A DNA stretch of 64,000 bases from Anisus vortex (lineage: Eukaryota; Mollusca; Gastropoda; Planorbidae): the NCBI GenBank assembly GCA_949126835.1, contig OX421499.1, positions 3,559,553-3,623,552 on the forward strand, read 5' to 3'. Below, piece by piece: positions 37,508 through 64,000 of this stretch. Each line of letters starts with the position of its first letter. Positions within the stretch are counted from its first letter, which is position 1. The notes under the pieces were generated by a model. It was not told the origin of the DNA, did no database searches, and saw only the letters and a program-made list of their open reading frames with translations. The position numbers and the translations under genes are program-made.

Positions 37508-39212
37508 ACATTCGCTGAAGTGGGAAAGTCGGAAACTCGGAAATTCCGAGTAGGAAGTTTTCCCATTTGCAAACTTGGTGCATTTTTGCATAATATTTTG
37601 TCACTTATCTATATAATATGTAGAATGTGAATTAATTACATCTTCCTTGACGACGTTGAAAATTAACATAAAATATAGAAGAGTTACCGTTACTTTGGGG
37701 ATGTCCATTAAATACGTTTTACAATTTTTAGTAGATTTTTACCTATGGTTCCTACCATCCTTTCCCCCCCTCCAACTCGCCCCTCCCACATTTTTTTCAA
37801 ATCCGAAGATTTTAACAATAGCTCGGTTTTTTCTGTTTACTATTGTTCTTTTCATAGAAATATTTCATCTTTTCCAATTTTACGTTTCACTAAAATTACT
37901 AAATGAGCTTTTGGTAGCCTACAATGTTCAATAGACCTTTTCATCATCATTGATATGCCTTCTTCTACAGGCATTTTTTCCTTTGCTTTTTCTTCAAAAT
38001 GATCGAACATATCCTGGGAACCTTTAACAAAATGCGAAAGTGAAGCATAGGCCTACAATTCCCTATAAGGCTACATAGTATAGACTAATTTGGGGGTCTG
38101 GCAGCGATTGACTAGTCTTGTGAAATTCATCTAGCAAGTAATTCTATTTTGCACTCATTTTATGGTGGTTGTGCACAAAATTAGCCATATTTTCCTCTGT
38201 GTGGCTACCCATGTCTAGGAAAGTTAGAAAACGTTCAATAGGGAGCCCATCATCTTGTGAAACATATAGGCTATATAGGCCTACATCACAATAACAGTGA
38301 GCTGATCAATATGGGACCGGTCTGTAGTGGAATCTACAGATAAACTGAAGTACTCTGCAGTTCTTAAATCCACCAAGATTGTGTATCTTACTTTAGTGTG
38401 CCATAATTTTGATAAACTTTGTATATTTAAGTAGGCTATATATATGACAATTACTCACTCGTAAAATTTATTTTTGGGAACCCTAAGTCCTAAGTTATTT
38501 CTTGTGTAACTTATAGGCTAAGTAAATACTGCACTGTCCATACACAGATCTACAAACTAACAAGATGAACACAAAAAGGACATGTCAAATCCATAATTGA
38601 CATTGATATATTTGTAGGCCTATTAACGTAAAACCATGTTTTTACATGTTTGCTATGTCCTATGTAGGCTATGTCGTGGCACAGGACAAATGTAGAATTG
38701 TGTAATAAATTTGTATCATTTTTTAGGTAATAAAAAGTAACATTGTTGATGTCAAATTTTCTTGACCTCCCCTCTCCCCTATGTCGACAATTGTCAAACT
38801 TTTTCAGACCCCTCCCCCCTATTTGATTTATGTAATTAATGGACGTCCACTTAGTTACGGCTTTTCAACTCATATAGATAAGTGATTTTATCTTAAACGT
38901 TATAAGCCGAAGAACTTATATTTCACAATAATATATAGATCAGTGCTTATAATGCAAACATATTTTTTACTCTATTTTGAAACATAATTTTATTTAAAAT
39001 GATATTTTTTAATTTAAAAAAGCAATGTACATAATATTTTTCTTTATTTATAATTTTAACAAATCTTAAAAAATAAATAATTTAAAGGTTGCTAATGACG
39101 CATCGATAAAACCAACAGTTTTAAAATGCACAGTGTCAGAATACGGATCACTATTTTTACTTATTCCTACTCGGAATTTCCGAGTTTCCGACTTTCCCAC
39201 TTCAGCGAATGT
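37508..39212. repeat. perfect 49-bp inverted repeat, arms 1.6 kb apart
   Basis: The arms 37508-37556 and 39164-39212 are exact reverse complements. Each contains an internal palindrome (ctcggaaattccgag). They may be the ends of one 1.7-kb TIR element or two inverted MITE copies; no target duplication is visible. The right arm ends about 145 bases before the NSUN2 start codon. Confidence 0.75.
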
Positions 39213-39317
39213 ACCATTAAAAGATAAAAAATATCGGCGAATATATACCACGTTAAGTTTTTATTTAGTTAATTTAGACTAAAATAAAATAATAGACTAG
39301 GCCTATAATAAGTAGCC

Positions 39318-39324
39318 TATAAAA
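39318..39324 (+). promoter_or_regulatory. possible TATA box of NSUN2
   Basis: TATAAAA 33 bases before the ATG. If used, the 5' UTR would be very short. It could be chance in AT-rich DNA. Confidence 0.2.
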
Positions 39325-39356
39325 CATATTGAAAGTTGTCTGTTATTATTCTTACG

Positions 39357-56955
<17,599 letters not shown>

Positions 56956-57049
56956 TTTATGTTCACAAATTGAGTATGTTTAAAAAAGTAAAATGTGATT
57001 GAAATTTTAACCTTTTTGTCAATGCTGTTGATTGAGAGTAATTTGACAA

Positions 57050-57055
57050 AATAAA
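57050..57055 (+). terminator. NSUN2 polyadenylation signal
   Basis: AATAAA 95 bases after the NSUN2 stop, followed by a GT/T-rich stretch. Confidence 0.65.
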
Positions 57056-57325
57056 ATTTGGCTTTTATTTCTACTTCCTGCCTTTTTCAACTTGCTATTT
57101 TATTTCCTGAAGAAAATTAATTCTAAAACTTCCCCCATAATATAAAGTTGTTATATGTCCTTTTTCAAAGTTTACCAGTGCAATTTATATTATGCTGGAA
57201 AGAAAGTAGTGAGATTTTTCTGTACTTATGACATTGTTTACAGTTATTAATTAGCTTAAAAGAAAAAGAACAATTTAAAGAAACAAATCTAATAAAGCAT
57301 ATATGATATATGGCAATAAAATTAT

Positions 57326-57331
57326 TTTATT
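57326..57331 (-). terminator. candidate NAE1 polyadenylation signal
   Basis: AATAAA on the minus strand, about 112 bases after the NAE1 stop codon. Confidence 0.55.
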
Positions 57332-57442
57332 GGTGAAAACAATGAAAAAAAAGTTATATTTCAATTCCAGTGAACTGAATTTACCATGAGAACACATTCA
57401 TTCATTATATTTTATATTGACTTAGAAATATTACTTTTCACA

Positions 57443-60139
57443 TCACAATACAATAGTGGTAGATGTTTGTTTTTGGGCATTGTATATGAACGTATTGTTA
57501 ATAGGCACAAACTGACTTGTCACAACTTTAATCACTTCCTGTGCAGCCACTCCGCCCATGAAGGCTGCGACGGTGTGAAGTTCTGAGGCTCCATAGCGAC
57601 ATCTGGGGTGGATTGCAAAAAAAAATAAATAAATAATTTAAAAAGTGAGGTTAAGATACAGAAGGCATAAATTTACTAAAGATTTACACAGGGCTTTAAT
57701 ATGCTTTTCAATTGAAAAACAATAGTAGCTTACACTTACATTTCATGAACATAGTCATCCTTGATGCCTGCTGTAAGACCCCAGTCATGGAGAAGTCTGC
57801 TTAAACATGCCTATATATAAAAGTTAAAATGTATAACATATATCATATACCAAAAAGTAATATATTTTAATATAGAACAAAATAATTTTGCAAAGTTAGA
57901 ATATGTATTTATTGTTCTCTTCTTTTTCATTATAATACATATTTTAAAACATAATGTTAGCCCATTCAACACCAAGCATGCACATTGTCCTGTGAAATAA
58001 ATCCACAAGTACTAGTAACAGTCATGATTAAATGAAAATATTAAGGTTAACCCTTAACACACCATACTAAAATGCCTAATATTGTGACTAAAAAGAAACG
58101 GACAAGCCTTCCAGCTCTTACGTCCAGGCACACCAATTTCCTGTCCTAGCGCCAGCCACTCCTAGTAGGGCGTGCCGCAGCCACATACAGTACGGAATTC
58201 CTATCGGAGCATTATTGTGGTGTCTCACCCGCATAACTGCACTGTCACACTGTCACCCGGTAGCACAAATTCCATATTATAGGTATGGGCATCCAGGCAC
58301 GGGTTGAGACGGGAATGCTCCGCAATTGCTTTCTCCCTACCATGGCTCGGAGCCTCTCAGCGGTACAATGAGATCTTTGACGTGAAGAAGGGGCTGTCTA
58401 CCAGCCATTAGCCCACCAGTACATTTCAATATGCTACACTATTCTCATTCTACATTATCAAGATGTTCAATATCCTAAATTGGTGTTGTTTATAGCATTA
58501 AATAGTTTCACTTTCCTAATCTGGTATGTATTTAGACCTGTTCTGTTTTTGAATAGCAAAAAGGTTTCACAATACTTTACTGTTTTGGTCTAATGTAAAT
58601 CAAAGTAATCTCTGTAATGTCAAATTATTTTTGGAAAGCAACTGAGAACTAATTTATTGAGTAACCAAAATTTGTTTTTCATATTTTTAGTGCACCAATG
58701 AAGGGAAGTAACCATTCTAAAATTATAACGTGGAGGCGTACAATGGCAGAAGTTCCATGCATTAGCCCACCATTCTGACTTCGGGAACTAGAGGGTTTAC
58801 ACACTGCTCTATCTTTGAGGCTCATGGGTATAGAAAAATTCAGTTTCCATGGCCATGAGCATCAAGGGGATTGTGTCACCATAACATTGTCCAGAGAGAC
58901 CATTCAGTGCATTGTTGACTAGACCACGTGTAGAGAACCAATGGCATGCACGCCAGACTTGGCACACAGAGCAATCTCCAATGGCACGCAGACGACTCCC
59001 AAAATGGCAATTCATGTCTCTTCTACAAGAAAGTGAATGCTAAAGAAGGAGGCTTTTGGTACGCTGAATGAATTAGAAATCCTGCTTTGGCACACCATTA
59101 TGAAAAGGTTGCCGACCCCTGGACTAGACCACTGAGCCCTATAGGTATACACAGGCAGACGTACATGTAAAGTGCTAACCTTAAGTTTAGGGATGTCAGC
59201 ATCCACTGTATCGTCAAAGTAACTGGGGTACCTGTTGTACTCTGTGAAGAACCTGTCTGCAGCTCTTAAAAGGATGTATAATACTGTATCATCACTTTCA
59301 GTGGTAGCATCTTCTTCTTCCTCCATTATGTGTTGACCTAAATATAGCAATACAACACAACGTCAGGCACTGTCTTATGTTATTCACAAATTTCATTCTG
59401 CTTTCTTAGAGAGCACAATACAACACAACGTCAGGCACTGTCTTATGTTATTCACAAAATTCATTCTGCTTTCTTAGAGAGCCACAACTTATGATAATGT
59501 GTGTGGTTATTATCTCTTGATATCATTTACAATAAAATCTAGTAACAATACATGCATTTGACAAAGCTGTGAGAAGAAAAGAACAAAGAAATTTGCAAAA
59601 TAAGGAATAAGGATATTGTCATCAGGGGCAAAGCCAGAAATTTTTTCCAGGTGGGGGGGGCCTAAGTGGCCCTCATTCAATAATGTCTGCAGCGCATTTG
59701 TGTTGCAGTATATAAAACTTCTTTCTAGATTCATAACTTAATCTTCACATACTTCAATAAATTCAGATCAATCTAAAAAGAAGCAATGCCCAAGTTATTG
59801 AGGTTTGGGTAAGATTATGGCAATATTCATCAGATATCACTCCTATACTGCTAGTGTTATTTTTATAAAAAAATTTTTTAATGTGGCTACCTAGCTCCTC
59901 AACATTGGCAGTTTCCACACTGTACTCCTCTTGCAAGCTCCGACAACGCAGCACTGTCAGAAATGCAGCATTTCGACCTGAAAACCATTCCAGTACATTA
60001 GGACATTTACACAGCAGAATAAAAAATCCAGTTTATTGAAACCTAAAGCTAGAAAAAGTGTAAGGAAAATGATTTGAGAGCATTCCATGTTGAGATACTT
60101 ACAAAATGTCCTGATCTCTGAGTCTGAAATAGTACCAGG
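57443..60139 (-). CDS. NAE1: NEDD8-activating enzyme E1 regulatory subunit (APP-BP1), 3' part
   Basis: NAE1 pairs with UBA3 to activate the ubiquitin-like protein NEDD8 for cullin neddylation. Exons: 60103-60139 ([12 protein letters not shown]), 59891-59977 ([17 protein letters not shown]), 59180-59337 ([20 protein letters not shown]), 57740-57810 ([13 protein letters not shown]) and 57443-57602 ([40 protein letters not shown], then VL and TGA). Borders are AG/GT and phases join, giving the last 170 residues of a protein of about 530. The upstream exons were not found up to the right edge, so a long intron probably crosses it. Confidence 0.93.
58190..58420 (+). repeat. interspersed repeat R1, copy 3, in an NAE1 intron
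   Basis: Shares cacccggtagcacaaatt, catccaggcac and the attgctttctccctacc stretch with 8085-8385. A further degraded piece follows at 58720-58820. Confidence 0.65.
58925..59121. mobile_element. hAT-type MITE (197 bp) with perfect 8-bp TSD in an NAE1 intron
   Basis: gactagac on both sides (58917-58924 and 59122-59129). Internal ccaatggca and ggcac motifs and the gctgaatgaattagaaatc block match the copy at 5595-5801. It lies 58 bases from the NAE1 exon at 59180. Confidence 0.85.
59348..59482. repeat. tandem duplication, 68-bp unit, two copies
   Basis: caatacaacacaacgtcagg through ctttcttagagag occurs twice with only two or three differences. It lies just upstream (minus strand) of the NAE1 exon at 59180-59337. 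Confidence 0.9.
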
Positions 60140-63100
60140 CTGAAAAAAAACAGGAAATGTATTAAAAAAAAATATTGCCTAACAATAAACCAAGTCGAAT
60201 AATACATTTATTAATAAAACCTTACAATAAAAATATCTATATGTATGCTGTGTGTCAGATTGATAGTAATTAATGAATGGTAATAATATCCAAACAATAT
60301 AGAAGATGATTAGAATGGTGCATCATTAATAGTCACAACACAGGTGCATGATGGCCAAATAAAAAAACAACAACTCCCACTTAGTTCAAGCAATAGAAAA
60401 GCATGAAGACAAACCTTTATAAAGAACTTAGTGTCAGATCATGTTAATTGCAATAATATACCAGTATCTTAATCAAATACAAAGTATTTAAATCAAGTAC
60501 AATGAATGCATTATTGATATTGAACATTTATTTTTAAAATCAAACTTGTACATGTGAAAAGTCTTTTTTCCTATGTTTATCTTAACTTTTTTTTAGTCAA
60601 AAAATTACAATTGTTTACATAATAATCATTGTTAATACATATTCTTTATATAATACAAATAAATATTAAGATCCAACAGCAAGTAATACATAGTGTATAA
60701 AAAATTTTTTATAATTAATTAATTATATTTTGTATATATATATATATATATGTCTATATATTACATACACTATTCTAAAAAACAAAATATTGGGTCCATG
60801 GTTTGGCATTTTGATAAAGATTTTAAAGAGTTGTGTTGTTGTTTTTTATTCTTTATGTAACCCATTTTAATCCCCAACTATCAGGGGGTAAATAAAGATT
60901 TTTATGAATATCATTGCCTATGGAATAAGAAAAGTGTATAAAATGGTATCTTTTATGCGTTTGCTTTGTCTTGAATTTCTCATAGAGTCAATAGTAATGT
61001 TTTATGTTCAATTGAAGAAGCGAATCAGTTGGGAAAAAAATCATGGTGGGCAATATGAAAATAACCCTGAACCTTGCTTGTAAAAGTGCATGAGATCATC
61101 ATATAATAAGTGTTTCTTGAGACAAGGTGCAGGTGATATCTGCATTTAAAATTTTTTATTTAGTGCCCTTGTCACACCAATAAATAGTTTATTATTACAG
61201 GAGTCAAACTACAAGAAAAATGAACATAGCATTTTTTTTCTTCAAGCTCCAATCAAAAATGGAAGCAGTACAAGGAAATTCTTAAACAGAAAAAAGCAGG
61301 AAATAATGAATCAACACATAGATATTAAAATATTGTATTTACTTGCATATGGGTAAAACTTTTTTTTTTAAACCAAAAATTTTGACACAGTTGTAAAATA
61401 GTTCACAAACAGCACTACTCTATCACAATGTTGCAACTATCAGAATAACTAGGATAAGCATAGGCCTACATTAAACTTGTGCTTGTCAACTGACCTATTT
61501 TATGCTAACAAGGCAGCGAAAGACTTAAAAATTGGTCACTTTCAATCAGTATTTTAAGCATTATATCTAAAAATAAAATCGCAACAAATTGAAGTACTCT
61601 CGACTCCCCCCACCTACCCAGACCAATTTTGAATTTCTGTTGCTAGAGTAGCGTACGACTGAGGGAATGGGGGATTTTTTGTATTTATCGCAAATTACGA
61701 TCAGGGAAGAATTGGAAATGTATAGAGACTATCTATTATATAGGCCTAGGCATGTAGTAGTTAGGGATATGCTTTTTTTCAGACCGATTAAGCAATAGAT
61801 GCGTTGTATAGCCTACTAAGGCAGTGTTAAGCATTCAGAGAAAATTGAACCAAGATGTAAAACTGTTTTGACAGCTCTGATCTGCCAATCGCCAAATTTT
61901 AGCACATTTCAGAATAACTCTGTATTATATTTCAAACCTATTAAAAATTCAATTCTTTTTACCTGTAGAAACAATCTTTGAAATGTCTATTGTGTGTTTG
62001 CTTCAATAGGTTGCATTTAAGATTTGAAAAAAAACTATTGCAACTTATTGTCGGTCATGAAGAGAACAAGGGAAAAAGCCTGCGCTCACCACTAATCTGC
62101 AAGCAGTCGAGCTTGAAATCATAACAAACAGTGCAGCAGTGTAACTCACAAAATTAGAGATCGTGTGACATATCTATTAATCAATTACAAAATGAAGTTT
62201 GGATTACCCTAAACTAAGCGTGTGACCTATACATCTGTGCCACCTAAACGAAAGTATATATGGTAACCATTTTTATTTCTATTTAGAGACAGGAAAATTC
62301 CAAAGTAGACAAAGTAAAGATAACATAGTAGTTTTCTCTTTAATTTTTCTACAAGATTTAACAAGAATGAAAAAAAGAAAAAAAAATTAAGTTAGAGTAC
62401 AAAAGTTTAAGCATTATTAGAAAAGTTAATATGAATTGCAGTCAACACAAACTGAACAACATTCATTGGATCCTGAAGGATGTTCTCAAACTGTAATGTT
62501 CTGTAAACCAAAACAATTTCCTCCAGTATTATTTGAGTGATTCAGTTCCTGGACCCTCAAGCTTTTTACTGAATTCACTTTTTACAATTAAAGTTCTTAA
62601 TGCCAACTTAATGGATATCTTTATCTACCCTGAAAACAAAATGGGGTATCCCACAATGTTAACCTGATTTAAGATCTATAAAAAATTGTTTATTTGACAG
62701 TACATGTTAAATTGTTAGTAATTTGAAATACGGATTAAAAAGATTTTGTTATCTTTTCTGTTATCTATACTGATTTGTAATGGGTTTATAATGAAACACA
62801 ATTAGATGATAACAATCAGATTTGTTAAGTTAAGAAGTAATGTTGATTATAAGGTGAAAGAAACTAAATTCATGCCAACCACAAGTCTTGGATACTTAGT
62901 GAAAGGTACAGATTACGTTTTCCTTAAACCAGCCAAATGCTGCTAAAATATTTGAAAAAAGCATAACAAACAATGTAAAAAAAAAAAAAAGAAAGTTAAT
63001 TAGAAAAAGAAAGCCATTTGTTTTGGAAAAACAAAAACAGGTTAATGTCAACAAATTTTAGAAAACAAGATGCTTAGAGTAAATGCCAATAAAAAAAAAA

Positions 63101-64000
63101 CAGTGGTTCCCAAACTAAAATCATCCTTCACATTAGGGAAATGCCTGGATTTACTTATTCACTTCAAGGGTTTGAATTTTACGGTGAAAAGAATATACAC
63201 AATAATATTTGAAAAAAAATAAAATTATGTTCAACTTCAGAAATTTGCCTCCCTTTGAAATTCACCCAGAAATGTAAACCACTGTCCTTTTTTGATAGTA
63301 TGGGATGGATGATGTACAGGAAATGGGAGTGAAAGAAACCAAAATGCATTGTGGGTGATGTGTTTTCTGACCTTTTTGGTCCAATCAGGATTCAAAGGTT
63401 CATCCTACAAGAGAAAGGTCAAGGAGAAAACAATGCTAATTAAATCTAATTGCTTCGAATTTTGTTTTTAAATCTCTTTTTTTCTTCATGTGTCTACCAA
63501 CATTGGCTTATTGAGATTAGTCACAAAGATTTGATTTTCTTTTTTGTCTCCAGAAATGAAACCAACAGGGAATTCCTTTTTTTTCTGTGTGTGTGGTCGT
63601 TCTGTAATGTTTTTTTCTTTTATTTGTATCAATTAAAACAAAAAAGCCACACACACGCACAATAATAATAAGACAATAGAAGCAAACTTGTATGATGAAC
63701 ATCACTGACATGCACAAATATTTCTTTCAATGAAAATTTGACAATTAACAGACAAAGAATAAAATGACATGAATCCTTGCCAACTCTTCATCTTTTAGCA
63801 CTTTGTTTTTTTGTTGTTTAAATGTCATTTAATAACACTTTATCACTTTGAGGTAAAAAGGTAACCTACAACTATACCCTTTTTCAGCCTTAACGAAGAA
63901 AATAATATTCTAAAAGATGCTAAGTTGGCACACTGAAATAAAATGACTGTATTGGATACGAAAGAAAAAAATGTTGTTAAAGTCTAAACAATTAAGGCAA
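60140..64000 (-). other. probable NAE1 intron running off the right edge
   Basis: AT-rich, with a (TA)n run at about 60735-60755 and few repeats. None of the conserved upstream NAE1 blocks (for example the LQN.YRE.A segment that should precede 60139) was found on the minus strand. Confidence 0.45.

Noticed and set aside
58036..58800. Possible third TTAA element (ttaacccttaacacacc)
   Set aside because: No convincing inverted partner was found on the right side.
63372..63404. Possible 11-codon minus-strand micro-exon (DEPLNPDWTKK) with AG and GT borders
   Set aside because: It fits no NAE1 segment I know, and joining it to the exon at 60139 would insert extra residues. Probably a chance open stretch.

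Overview
The window is animal nuclear DNA: AT-rich, with GT-AG introns of about 0.1 to 3 kb, three recognisable conserved genes, and introns and intergenic space packed with transposon remnants and tRNA-derived SINEs. The gene sequences and repeat style suggest an invertebrate, probably a gastropod mollusc. That placement is inference and I cannot name the species.

Left part (1-14.9 kb). This holds the 5' part of a diverged, minus-strand tandem copy of the mitochondrial m-AAA protease gene AFG3L2. Six exons lie between 292 and 9388 and the copy runs off the left edge. Its introns carry a three-layer wreck: a reverse-transcriptase gene split by a Mutator-like element, a SINE split by a TIR element, and hAT MITEs. 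At 11.47-13.92 kb a hAT element holds a second hAT element, and both have intact 8-bp target duplications.

14.9-28.5 kb. AFG3L2 itself is on the minus strand, with 19 coding exons found in continuous phase from the proline-rich N-terminal region to the stop codon. The exon or exons for the mitochondrial presequence were not recognised.

28.5-39.3 kb. This is intergenic, with several non-LTR retrotransposon C-terminal fragments, a SINE, and a nested pair of 1.2-kb TIR elements carrying a C2H2 zinc-finger reading frame. A third copy of that element sits at 1.67-2.86 kb. A perfect 49-bp inverted repeat lies just upstream of the next gene.

39.36-56.96 kb. NSUN2, the tRNA/RNA cytosine-5 methyltransferase, is complete on the plus strand: 21 exons and 802 codons, with one GC-AG intron and an acidic tandem-repeat C-terminal tail. 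Intron 1 holds a PRPF31 pseudogene fragment.

57.4 kb to the right edge. The 3' part of NAE1 (APP-BP1, regulatory subunit of the NEDD8-activating enzyme) lies on the minus strand, tail-to-tail with NSUN2. Five exons are visible and the rest lies beyond the window.

The three genes act in different processes (mitochondrial protein quality control, RNA methylation, neddylation) and nothing suggests co-regulation. The parts that look least ordinary are the diverging AFG3L2 copy and the TIR family with the zinc-finger reading frame.
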